DNA of 57,436 nucleotides, taken from assembly GCA_009781725.1 (NCBI GenBank), contig WQVF01000016.1:1-57436 (forward strand), given 5' to 3'. The stretch's first letter is position 1. The number at the start of each line of letters is the position of its first letter. Made by a program: the position numbers and the translations under genes. The notes under the pieces were generated by a model, which made no database searches, had not been told where the DNA came from, and worked only from the letters and a program-made list of their open reading frames with translations. The stretch is from Defluviitaleaceae bacterium. GTDB lineage: Bacteria; Bacillota; Clostridia; Lachnospirales; WQUN01. Of this stretch, positions 9,006 through 17,899 are shown piece by piece.

Positions 9006-10154
9006 ATGACTATCAAAAAGAAATTCGACAAACGCCTAGGCGTAGAAATCTCAGAACTTGGTTTTGGCGCAATGCGCTTACCCACCCTGGAAAACGGCAA
9101 AATCGATTGGGAATTATCCGCAAAAATGATTGACCGTGCATATGAAGCGGGAGTTAATTATTTCGACACGGCAGACCCTTATCACGGAGGCGAATCCCAA
9201 CCTTTCCTAGGGGAAACCCTGAAAAAATATCCCCGGGAAAGCTATCACTACGTGACCAAGCTGCCCACCTGGAAAATCAGCTCCAAAGAAGCCATGATAC
9301 AAATCTTCAACGAGCAGTTTGGCAACTGCCGGGTGGATTACTTCGATTTTTACATGATTCACGGCTTAGGGGAAGATCGTTACGACCTGGTTGACCGCCA
9401 CGAAATATACGATTACCTAACGGAGCAAAAAAAGGCAGGTCGCATCAAGTTCCTTGGCTTCTCATACCATGGCAACTACGATACCTTTAAAAGGCTGCTA
9501 GACAACTACAAATGGGATTTTGCAATGATTCAGTACAACTATGTAGACGATATTATGCTGGAGACGGGCAAGTTCTATGACCTAATGGTAGAACGGGACA
9601 TCCCCTGTATGGTAATGGAACCTGTGCGAGGCAAATACTTAGCAGAACCGCCCCCTGCCGCCTTGGAGATACTGCATAAGGACTATTCCCCCGCTGGCTG
9701 GGCACTGCGCTGGTGCCGGGACAAATCCAATACCGCCGTGACTATTTCCGGTATGTCCAATATGGAGCAGGTAGAAGAAAATATCCGCACCTTTGCATTA
9801 TCCCCGGAAAAACTGACGAAAGCCGAGACGGAAATGCTGGAGCGGGCCAGGGATATAATGCTGTCCATTAAAACTATCCCCTGCACATACTGCGGCTATT
9901 GTATAGACTGCCCAAAAGGGGTAAGTATCCCCCGCCTATTCGAAGTATACAACCAGTACAAGCTATTCCCCAATGAGTTTAGAGCCGGAATTGGTTACGG
10001 CAAGCTGGTGAGGGACGGCAAAGGCTTTGACCAGTGCATAAACTGTAGCATCTGCTCCCCCCTATGCCCACAAAATATAAATATCCCAGAAAGCCTGGCC
10101 CCCCTATGCGAAGAACTGGAGCCCCTAAGACAGAAATTTATTGCATCGATTTAA
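9006..10154 (+). CDS. Aldo/keto reductase with C-terminal 4Fe-4S clusters
   Basis: A 382-residue NAD(P)H-type aldo/keto reductase fused to a ferredoxin-like C-terminus, a type common in anaerobic Clostridia; the substrate is unknown. The reductase barrel (~1-285) keeps catalytic Asp and Tyr in YFDTADPYHGG, Lys in VTKLP and His in YMIHGLG. The C-terminus has two cysteine clusters, CTYCGYCIDCP (~297) and CINCSICSPLCP (~345), suited to two 4Fe-4S clusters. AAAGGAGG precedes the ATG. It follows ecfT by 13 bp and may be co-transcribed, though the functions are not obviously linked. Confidence 0.88.
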   Translation: MTIKKKFDKRLGVEISELGFGAMRLPTLENGKIDWELSAKMIDRAYEAGVNYFDTADPYHGGESQPFLGETLKKYPRESYHYVTKLPTWKISSKEAMIQIFNEQFGNCRVDYFDFYMIHGLGEDRYDLVDRHEIYDYLTEQKKAGRIKFLGFSYHGNYDTFKRLLDNYKWDFAMIQYNYVDDIMLETGKFYDLMVERDIPCMVMEPVRGKYLAEPPPAALEILHKDYSPAGWALRWCRDKSNTAVTISGMSNMEQVEENIRTFALSPEKLTKAETEMLERARDIMLSIKTIPCTYCGYCIDCPKGVSIPRLFEVYNQYKLFPNEFRAGIGYGKLVRDGKGFDQCINCSICSPLCPQNINIPESLAPLCEELEPLRQKFIASI

Positions 10155-10168
10155 ACCACTGACCATCA

Positions 10169-10249
10169 CGTCATTGCGAGGAGCGAAGCGTCGAAGCAAT
10201 CCAGCCATTTACGCGAGTTCTGGATTGCTTCGCCACTCTCGCAATGACA
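10169..10249. repeat. Palindromic dispersed repeat, family B, copy 1
   Basis: An 81-bp element with ends GTCATTGCGAG (10170-10180) / CTCGCAATGAC (10238-10248) and an inner inverted repeat around GAAGCAATCCAG / CTGGATTGCTTC. A close copy is at 30841-30920. It fills the gap between the convergent reductase and pglZ genes, and its foldback could serve as a shared transcript end. Confidence 0.85.
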
Positions 10250-10259
10250 ATTGTTGGAT

Positions 10260-12797
10260 TTACGTTAATTGCATACCTCCACCATTGACCAAATCAATTT
10301 CAAAAGGAATCCGTTCCAATTCAACTTCTCGTTCATCCTTAAGGACTAAGTAGTAACTGGCATCTTTCTTGTATGCCATATCCTTAAGGGTGAATTTTTC
10401 TTTGTATACCCTATCCTCCGGCTTCTTGCTGCGGCTATCTGCAATGATAATATTTTCATTGGAAATACGGTTACCCGCTTCATCGGCAAAATAAGCAGTA
10501 ATAGTTATAGGAAGGTGCTTTTCATCAACAAGCTCGTTTTGAAAAAATGAAAGATGAGTGATAAATCTTGTAATCTTTCTCGAAAGATTGGTAAGGCCGA
10601 CTTTTACCTTTGTGGCACCCATGGACTGTTTTGCGTTTTTGTCGCTTCTGAATTTTATTACGGGGATTACGACCTCCTGCAAGGTTGCTCCCCCGTGTAC
10701 ATATCGGCTGCCTCCCCCCTGAAGCTTGAAGCAGTTGGTGCTTCGTGGGATAATGGCAAAAATATCATTATGATTTTGTGTAAGGTATGACATTGGGAAG
10801 TTATGGGTTCCTTGCCTTTCAATATCACCCTTAGTGAGTAGAAAACGGCGGCCCCCTATTACCCCTGCCAAATCCTGCTTTGGAGTTTTATCGTATTCCT
10901 GCAAAGGCGTTCTGCGGTAAATGTATCCATGGTCTGCGGTAATAATAATATTTAATACGCTTATGCTCAGGTTTCTAAGATTGCGCACAAGATTTGATAA
11001 TTCTCTAAATGCCTTCTGAGTTGCCTCAAAGACTTCGTTTTCCGAGGTTTCTTTATCCCCGACGCTGTCTATCGTATTGTGATAAATATAAATCAGCTTG
11101 CTGGCACTGAGAGCCTCGCTTAACTGCTGCTGATTAAGATTAACTATATTTTTATAACGAAGAGCAATGGAGTCTTTCTTTTCCAATTGCAGTATTTTCC
11201 CACGATTCTCAGTCCCCTCTGTGGAAATGCCCTTGATTTCAAACTCACCTTTTTCTGTTATATCTATTTGGGAATGAGGCAGCAGTGCAGCCATCCCAAG
11301 GGATGTAGTGGAGGGAACTGCCCCAAGCATTACATCAAGCTCGGCAACACCCTTTTGCTCGCGATTAATAATTTCATTTAATTCCTGGGCAGATTCATAC
11401 CTCAAGCCATCGGAGATAATAACCACAACCCGCTCATTATCTCTCACAAAATGCCCAACATGCCGGTTATAAAACCGTTGCTGGGCTGTGATGCCCGGGG
11501 TTTTCCATGTATTAGTTTCATCTAAAAGCGCGCTCCACTTCATGGATAGCTCATTCAGGAATCGGTTTGTATAGCTGTTCTCCAACATTTCGAATATCTC
11601 ACTAAAATCATCTTTGCATTCTAGACGGTCATAAGCTGCGACAAAATGCCGATAGCTTGCGTCAAATTTGTAATAGGTCTTTACATAGGCTTCAAAGAGC
11701 TCATGGGTACTCTTTGACATTATATCCTTATGATGCGTGGCAAGGTCCAAGTAGTCACAGGCATGAAGTAGGGTTTCGTACTGGGCTTGGAAGTGAGGGT
11801 AGAATCTGCGATTTTTTCGGCTATTGATAATTTTGCGATAATACCCATATTCTCCTGCCTTATGATTTATATTCTCCCGTATCCTAGCGATGATATATTT
11901 ATCAAAATCCTCGAAGGTATCGCAGTCAACCACATCGTCAATAGTCCATTTTGATACATGGTCAGCAAGTTTTAGTTTATCTGCGACAAAGACCGCCAGT
12001 TTATTGTAGTCCTCTGAAAACTGACTATTTCTCATAAGATTATCTGCAAAAACAAAGCAATTAGGATTGCCGGATACATAGGCCTGCGCCGAAAAATCAA
12101 GCTTGACACTATGGGACAGATGGCTACATAAAAGAAGAATAGCCAGCTTTTCAAGACTTTGGTCCGGAAAATCATAGCCATAGGTCTTATTAATAAGGGA
12201 CCAAAATATTTCCATGCTGCCGAATTTTTCTATGCTTTCGTATATGGTATTCTCGTTATTAATCATTTCGGCTAGCAAGGTCTTTACGGCATTGTCTAGG
12301 CTAGGGGCTTGAAGTTTGCATAGAGCTGAAAGTACACCAATATGGATTTCATCCTCCGAACAAGTGGCAAGTGGATAGCTTTGAAACTTCTGAGTCCGCT
12401 GGATAGAGGTGAAAAATTTTTCATACTTTGCAATAACGCCGCGCAGGGCATTATCAACCCCCAGATTTACTAAGTTAAGGGAAGTCAGGTCAGCAGAAAA
12501 TATCTGGCTATACTTGATAGTATCCGCAAGCCAATTATCACTATTGGCAGGCCGTTTTTGGGGGGAGTAGACCAGCAGGTTGCTACCAGGGTCTGTTTCC
12601 TCTATGTAGAGCTTGGTTGCGAACATGTTATTATCACATAGCTTAATGGTCTTGGCATTATCCAAGCTGAGGTCGTCAATGAAATCTTCAAACACGGCAT
12701 TCTCGTCATACCAGAAGATAATATTACGCTTGCTACCACGAGAAAAATCCTGAGCGAATTGTTGGCCTAGGGATTTTTTTAGTTCTGTTAGGTTCAT
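10260..12797 (-). CDS. pglZ: BREX phosphatase-like protein PglZ
   Basis: PglZ is an alkaline-phosphatase-superfamily protein required for BREX phage exclusion. The 845-residue product shows the type A PglZ opening (FSRGSKRNIIFWYDENAVFE, residues ~19-38), the metal-site motif VVVIISDGLRYESAQEL near 455-471 and ITADHGYIYRR near 620. It is the last gene of the leftward BREX operon, and its ATG overlaps the stop of the preceding small gene (ATGA). Beyond it lie a palindromic repeat and a convergent gene. In type 1 BREX a brxL gene would be expected nearby and is not present. Confidence 0.93.
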   Translation of the reverse strand: MNLTELKKSLGQQFAQDFSRGSKRNIIFWYDENAVFEDFIDDLSLDNAKTIKLCDNNMFATKLYIEETDPGSNLLVYSPQKRPANSDNWLADTIKYSQIFSADLTSLNLVNLGVDNALRGVIAKYEKFFTSIQRTQKFQSYPLATCSEDEIHIGVLSALCKLQAPSLDNAVKTLLAEMINNENTIYESIEKFGSMEIFWSLINKTYGYDFPDQSLEKLAILLLCSHLSHSVKLDFSAQAYVSGNPNCFVFADNLMRNSQFSEDYNKLAVFVADKLKLADHVSKWTIDDVVDCDTFEDFDKYIIARIRENINHKAGEYGYYRKIINSRKNRRFYPHFQAQYETLLHACDYLDLATHHKDIMSKSTHELFEAYVKTYYKFDASYRHFVAAYDRLECKDDFSEIFEMLENSYTNRFLNELSMKWSALLDETNTWKTPGITAQQRFYNRHVGHFVRDNERVVVIISDGLRYESAQELNEIINREQKGVAELDVMLGAVPSTTSLGMAALLPHSQIDITEKGEFEIKGISTEGTENRGKILQLEKKDSIALRYKNIVNLNQQQLSEALSASKLIYIYHNTIDSVGDKETSENEVFEATQKAFRELSNLVRNLRNLSISVLNIIITADHGYIYRRTPLQEYDKTPKQDLAGVIGGRRFLLTKGDIERQGTHNFPMSYLTQNHNDIFAIIPRSTNCFKLQGGGSRYVHGGATLQEVVIPVIKFRSDKNAKQSMGATKVKVGLTNLSRKITRFITHLSFFQNELVDEKHLPITITAYFADEAGNRISNENIIIADSRSKKPEDRVYKEKFTLKDMAYKKDASYYLVLKDEREVELERIPFEIDLVNGGGMQLT

Positions 12798-13342
12798 ATA
12801 GAATCCTCCGCCAATACAAGATTTTCTTTTTGGGATAGCTCCTCATTTAACACTTTTACATCAAACTTCCACAGTCGCCTTTCTTTGAGTAGCTTCCTAT
12901 AGATTGCATCTGCGACAGTTAGCAATTCTCTTTTTTCGCTGTTTTTAACTACCAATGCAAACACAATTTTTTTCCCGCTTTCATAAAACTGTGCAAAGTT
13001 AGCCGGAAGCTGTGTTTTGCCTTTTCGCCCACCATGCCAAATACCGCAAATTATTTGAAGTGAATCCATAAATTTTTGCGATATATCCGCTATTTCATCA
13101 GAAAACCTGCTCTTGCTGTTTTGTGGTCGCAATGTGGTTTTAGCCTCCACAAAAATCAACATGCTTTCACCCGCGCGGCCTGAGGAGTTGTATACCACAA
13201 ACTCTACTGACTTATATCCAAGATGACGTAATGACTTTCTATAGAGATTTGAATCTTCTATTCGATAGCAGTCGCAATTATCTGCTCCAAAATCCCTAAA
13301 CCTCATATCACTAAAAACCATATCCCCCGGAGGTACCTGCAT
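12794..13342 (-). CDS. Small BREX-embedded protein with an E-A-K motif (putative nuclease)
   Basis: A 182-residue protein I cannot assign to a named family. It has a hydrophobic strand ending in LIFVEAK (Glu66-Ala67-Lys68), preceded by Glu47 (SVEFVV) and Glu59. A beta-strand followed by E-x-K is what PD-(D/E)XK nucleases show, so a nuclease role is possible but unproven. Its start, ATG 13342, comes 1 nt after the stop of the AAA ATPase gene, and its end overlaps pglZ, so it is translationally coupled on both sides. That coupling points to a functional pair with the ATPase. The alternative is a non-catalytic partner. Confidence 0.7.
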   Translation of the reverse strand: MQVPPGDMVFSDMRFRDFGADNCDCYRIEDSNLYRKSLRHLGYKSVEFVVYNSSGRAGESMLIFVEAKTTLRPQNSKSRFSDEIADISQKFMDSLQIICGIWHGGRKGKTQLPANFAQFYESGKKIVFALVVKNSEKRELLTVADAIYRKLLKERRLWKFDVKVLNEELSQKENLVLAEDSI

Positions 13343-13343
13343 A

Positions 13344-14390
13344 CTAAAACACCCCCTCAATATCATCTTCAAGGAGCTTAATGTTAGCTTCAACAATAGA
13401 ATTATGCTCTAGGAGGTTGTAATCATCCTCTGTTTCGCATATGACCCCGTTTTCTGTCTTGTGTAAGCTGATAAACGCCACATGGTCATTATCCTTCTTT
13501 TTCACACTAAAATATTTCATAAGATTGTATTCATGAGTAGCCAAAAAGACCTGTACTTTATTCCTGGATAGTTCCATTAGAATATCAACTACAATAGGGA
13601 TTAGTTTAGGGTTAAGATTGGCTTCGGGTTCGTCCCAAAGAAGAATGCTCCCAGGCTGTAAGTACCCTGTGTCTAGAGCTCGGTACATTACAGCTAATTT
13701 CTTGTAACCTTCAGCTTCAAGAGAAATATTGACTAGCGCATTCCCCCTATCAATAAAGTATCCTCCATCCCTATACAGAACTTCGCCACCTATTTTAGCT
13801 GATATTTTCATTTTCAATGCGCTCGAAAGCTTTGTCTGCTCACGCAGTCTTGAGATTTTTAAATCTTTAAGTATGTTAATCTGTGTCACGTCAAAAGGTA
13901 ATAATCGTTTAGCAAAATCATTTTCTAATCCGCTATGCGATAACATATCTTTTGCAGGGATAAAAAGGGCTTCATGCTCAAATATCCTACCTTTTTTGTC
14001 TGATTCGTTAACTGCTGTTACAAATTCTAATCCACCTACATAGGAGGTAATTATTTCGGTATCTGTTGTAACCTCAATTTTTGCGCTTTCAATATCTATA
14101 GACTTATTCCTAATTAAGTTTACTGCTAATCCCTCTACAGGAGCATTAAATAAAGGGTAAATAACATGATCAAAGTTGTTTGAAATCATCACAGGCTCAC
14201 CTTTAAACTCACTAGGTCCGACAAATGAATTTTGATACCTAACGGTATCTGTTATGGCATATAGTATCTTGAGCAGATGAGTCTTACCAGTACCATTCTC
14301 TCCAATGAAGACATTTATACCAGGGGAAAAATCAACTTCGATGTTTTCAAACACTGTAAAGTTTTCAAGCTTTATTGACTTAATAGCCAT
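13344..14390 (-). CDS. AAA/OLD-like ATPase embedded in the BREX operon
   Basis: A 348-residue ABC/SMC-like ATPase of the AAA_15/AAA_21 type found in OLD-family and other defence proteins. Visible are the N-terminal strand IKSIKLENFTVFENIEV, Walker A GENGTGKTHLLK (~31-42), a Walker B region GSILLWDEPEANLNP (~250-264) and the His switch FLATHEYNL. No TOPRIM domain is attached, so any nuclease activity would come from a partner, perhaps the E-A-K protein that starts 1 nt downstream. I chose ATG 14390 (AGGAG upstream); an in-frame start at 14525 would run into pglX. A component of this type in place of brxL is unusual. Confidence 0.82.
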   Translation of the reverse strand: MAIKSIKLENFTVFENIEVDFSPGINVFIGENGTGKTHLLKILYAITDTVRYQNSFVGPSEFKGEPVMISNNFDHVIYPLFNAPVEGLAVNLIRNKSIDIESAKIEVTTDTEIITSYVGGLEFVTAVNESDKKGRIFEHEALFIPAKDMLSHSGLENDFAKRLLPFDVTQINILKDLKISRLREQTKLSSALKMKISAKIGGEVLYRDGGYFIDRGNALVNISLEAEGYKKLAVMYRALDTGYLQPGSILLWDEPEANLNPKLIPIVVDILMELSRNKVQVFLATHEYNLMKYFSVKKKDNDHVAFISLHKTENGVICETEDDYNLLEHNSIVEANIKLLEDDIEGVF

Positions 14391-14448
14391 TTCTATACTC
14401 CTCTCATTTTTGAGTTCTCTAGGCACGTCTGCAAAATAGCAGTCACTC

Positions 14449-17400
14449 TTATATTCTCCCCAACAAATCCATAACCCCAACCCGACCATCATCCAAAGGC
14501 ACTTCCACACCCTGAAACTTAGCATAATTAACTTTCACCCCATCGTCCAAGTCAAGCACAATCTGCTGATGTGCAAAATGAGACACTACAGGATCATAAG
14601 CTTGGCATTCCTCTAGTTTTACTTGCAGCAGGCTGGCTTCCTTGCGGTGGACTGCTTTATCATGGTTATTTTCTGTGAAATTTGCAAGCATTTCCAGCTG
14701 TCCTATTGCGGCATCGTATTTCCGTTGTAGTGGGTGGAGGTAGTCGGTTCTTGCTCTTGTAACGGTATATTTATCGTAGCGGTGCAGGTAGAAAAGGGCT
14801 TTGAAGCCGTCTTTTTTGCCGCTGTCCATGAGCCAATATATGGGGCGTTTTTGATATATTTTTACATGGTCTTTGTAGAAGTCTTTTTGGAAATAATGGC
14901 GGATACGTTCCCCGGTGGTGGAGCTGCCGGATGGATAAAGGGCATCGGCGATAAAGTCAAGGTTTTCGTCTAAGGTTTCCTCGCCGTAGACGACGCGGAC
15001 AAATTCGATAAATCGGCTTCCGATATCGTTATCGAAATAATCCTGTGCCCCTATGGGGATTATATTATCCTCCACGGGCACAAAAGATTTATAGCGAGAA
15101 ATGTCAAACTTGCCCCCGGCAAATACAAGCCCCGGTTCATCCAAGCTATAACGGCCAAACATGCAGCCTACGGCATATGAGATAAAGCTGCGGATATCCC
15201 GGCCAAGGTCGGCTTTGCGGATGGTTATATCTTTGTCGTCTACCTCTGGGGTTAGCTCGTCTTGTAGGTTATAGATATCTATGAAGATGCGGTTTAGGGA
15301 TTCTTCGTTGGACTTAAGTCTGGCAAATTGCTCATTGCAGCTGTATTCCCACTGCTTGTATGCTTCTTCTATTGTGTGGAGATGGGTAACAAGTGGGTGC
15401 ACTTGGAAATCCCAGCTTGTTTCGAAGGAGTCCCAGTCATCTCGTGACAACTTCACCAATTCTTCAACCAATTGCTCAACCACTTCCTTCCTATTATCGT
15501 TAATAACAATAGGAAGATTAGCTACTGTACCAGCTCCGAAATTCAGCGTCGGATTCAAAATATTAAGGATTTGTCCAATTATCTTAGTGTTTAATAGTCC
15601 AAGCAAGTAAAACATGTTTTTATCTGAAGGAAACATTGATGAACCCGCAGAATCAAATAGCGCACCATAATCAGAAAGTCTAAAACCTGCATCAGCAGAT
15701 GTAAGTGCATTCCACGTTATAGCATTGTGAAAATATCTATTTTCACTCCTTATTTCCTTGGTATAACTACCACCACGATATCTTTCAACAATAGCCTGTT
15801 TCATCTCAAGACCATCGTTTTCCCAGTTCACCAAATGCTCTTTGTTACCGTACCATCGCCTAAAGGAACCACCCTTATTTATGGGAAACCACTTACGCTT
15901 AAGAGCTATTGCGTGTTCTTTATTTTCGGCCGCAATGTGCATTTTGTAGTTGGCAACCTCATGCCACAAACGCAAAAACCGTTCATTATCAGTTGTTGCA
16001 AGGCCCTTTCTTGGAGATGCAAGCTGCTCCAGTTGAGCACAACTCTCAAACGCGGCTAACATCCGTTGACTAACCCAATATGCAATAGGACTGCCTGGTA
16101 TTTTCTCATAATCTTCTTTTTTAGACGTGTGTACATTGTTGTCGATACAAAACGCTTCCTTTTTCGCTTGTTGTCCAATATAATCGACCAAACGCTTATA
16201 TGTAGTTACATATTTGGCCACATTTGATTTACACATAGTAAATGTCGTCGCTTGTACAACCTCACCTCCGATTTCCTCAAAAGCCCGTGCACCCAAGTGC
16301 AACATATTTACAATATCCTTAGAAGCAATTAAATCATTACGGAACCTCTCGAAGCTCGACAAAAACATCCAAGAATGCATTGTAATCATGGATAGATAAC
16401 CATGCTGTGCCAACAAGTCTAGGTTTCGTTCAATGAACACTACACATAAATCACTTTTACTGTTGGGGTAGTGCTTTTTCACCCAGTCAGCTTGCCTTGG
16501 TGTTGGGGCCATATACGGCGGATTAGTAACCACCACATCATATTTTTGTGCAAGCAGCCTGCGGTATCTCCACCCATACATATCACGCTCATATATTAGT
16601 TCTACCCCGAGGTTGTTGATGTTTATATCTTCTGGCAGCTGGGGCTCTTCTCCTGGTTCCTCTACCTTTACCAAGGACCCAAACTCCGACAGCTCCTCGT
16701 CACCGTCAGCTGTGTAGACCATGGGTTGGGGTACCCTCTCCTGCCTAAAAAATCTTCTGTTATATCCCCTTGCCTTCATCATCAGGGCAAAATAAGCAAG
16801 CTGGCCTGCTCTGTCATCTATGTCCAGGCCATATATGTTGTGATGCAAAATTAGATTGGGAATCTCTCGTTCGTGGTAGCCCTGGCTCTGGTAAATCTGA
16901 TATAGCACATCAAATGCATATACCAAAATATGACCGCTGCCCATGCAGGGGTCTATTAGCTTTATATCTTCCGGGCGGTTGATGGGGCTTTGCTGGCGCA
17001 TGATGCGTAGCTCCTCGGCTACCTCCGGCTCTTGCTCGGCTTCATCTACGTAGTATTTCCAGCTTTTACGCAGGTCGTCATTCGGGTGCTTCTCCAGCCA
17101 TAGCCGCCCCAGGCTGTTTTCTACCATGTATTTTACTATCCATTCCGGTGTAAATAACTGCGTGGCGGCTGGTATGGTATCTTTATTTATCTTGATATTC
17201 TTCTTGAGTCCGGCAAAGACTTCATCCTTTTTCTCGGATATATAAAACTGATACAGCCATCCTATAATTTGCACACCGTTCTTGAAGTTGTCCTCCGGGA
17301 TGGCATGTACTAAATCATGGACTATACCCCCGTTTCTATATAGGGCATCCGGTAATAGCAGCTCCGTGTAGTCGTTTAATTTTTGGAACATCCCCGGCAT

Positions 17401-17895
17401 AATATCCGCCAAGGCATTGCATTGGGATATCAGGATATATTTATACAGTTTCTCTGTTGCATTGATTCCGGTGTCGGCTTTTAGCTCATTGACTATATTG
17501 GGCTTTACATAATCCAAGCGGTCTGATTCCCGTAAGGCATCCGGCTCTATCCTGCCTGGTTCTTCGCTGGATAGAATGCGGATATTTGAAGGCAGATATC
17601 CGTTTATCTCCATAAAACGCAGGGCAATTAGGCGATTGAACCATGTGTAGGCTACATTTTCCATTATGTAGGCCAGCCCATCACGATTATATTGCGCCAT
17701 GCTGATAATACCGTGTAAGCGTAGCCGCGCCGAGGCTTCTTCTCTGGTCAAAAAAATACCCTTGCTTCGTAACATATCCTCCGCGCATGGGGGGGTGTCT
17801 GATGTTATGCCTAGGCTGGCTGCCTTAAGTTTGACAGCATCGATTAATTTTTTTCTGGCGGCTACTGCATAGTTTTTTATTGCTGTTTTGTCCAT
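14449..17895 (-). CDS. pglX: BREX adenine-specific methyltransferase PglX, copy 1
   Basis: PglX methylates host DNA so that BREX can tell it from phage DNA. The 1148-residue protein has the helical N-terminal region, SAM-binding motif DPCMGSGHILVYAFD (~315), GLDIDDRAGQLAYFALMMKAR around 355 (in part) and catalytic NPPYMAPTP (~456). The variable target-recognition region (~570-830) differs sharply from the upstream paralogue, while both ends are closely similar. Residues ~20-60 contain a segment absent from the paralogue. The start is ATG 17895 with GGAGG upstream, only 4 nt after the preceding pglX ends. Confidence 0.93.
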   Translation of the reverse strand: MDKTAIKNYAVAARKKLIDAVKLKAASLGITSDTPPCAEDMLRSKGIFLTREEASARLRLHGIISMAQYNRDGLAYIMENVAYTWFNRLIALRFMEINGYLPSNIRILSSEEPGRIEPDALRESDRLDYVKPNIVNELKADTGINATEKLYKYILISQCNALADIMPGMFQKLNDYTELLLPDALYRNGGIVHDLVHAIPEDNFKNGVQIIGWLYQFYISEKKDEVFAGLKKNIKINKDTIPAATQLFTPEWIVKYMVENSLGRLWLEKHPNDDLRKSWKYYVDEAEQEPEVAEELRIMRQQSPINRPEDIKLIDPCMGSGHILVYAFDVLYQIYQSQGYHEREIPNLILHHNIYGLDIDDRAGQLAYFALMMKARGYNRRFFRQERVPQPMVYTADGDEELSEFGSLVKVEEPGEEPQLPEDININNLGVELIYERDMYGWRYRRLLAQKYDVVVTNPPYMAPTPRQADWVKKHYPNSKSDLCVVFIERNLDLLAQHGYLSMITMHSWMFLSSFERFRNDLIASKDIVNMLHLGARAFEEIGGEVVQATTFTMCKSNVAKYVTTYKRLVDYIGQQAKKEAFCIDNNVHTSKKEDYEKIPGSPIAYWVSQRMLAAFESCAQLEQLASPRKGLATTDNERFLRLWHEVANYKMHIAAENKEHAIALKRKWFPINKGGSFRRWYGNKEHLVNWENDGLEMKQAIVERYRGGSYTKEIRSENRYFHNAITWNALTSADAGFRLSDYGALFDSAGSSMFPSDKNMFYLLGLLNTKIIGQILNILNPTLNFGAGTVANLPIVINDNRKEVVEQLVEELVKLSRDDWDSFETSWDFQVHPLVTHLHTIEEAYKQWEYSCNEQFARLKSNEESLNRIFIDIYNLQDELTPEVDDKDITIRKADLGRDIRSFISYAVGCMFGRYSLDEPGLVFAGGKFDISRYKSFVPVEDNIIPIGAQDYFDNDIGSRFIEFVRVVYGEETLDENLDFIADALYPSGSSTTGERIRHYFQKDFYKDHVKIYQKRPIYWLMDSGKKDGFKALFYLHRYDKYTVTRARTDYLHPLQRKYDAAIGQLEMLANFTENNHDKAVHRKEASLLQVKLEECQAYDPVVSHFAHQQIVLDLDDGVKVNYAKFQGVEVPLDDGRVGVMDLLGRI

Positions 17896-17899
17896 ACCC

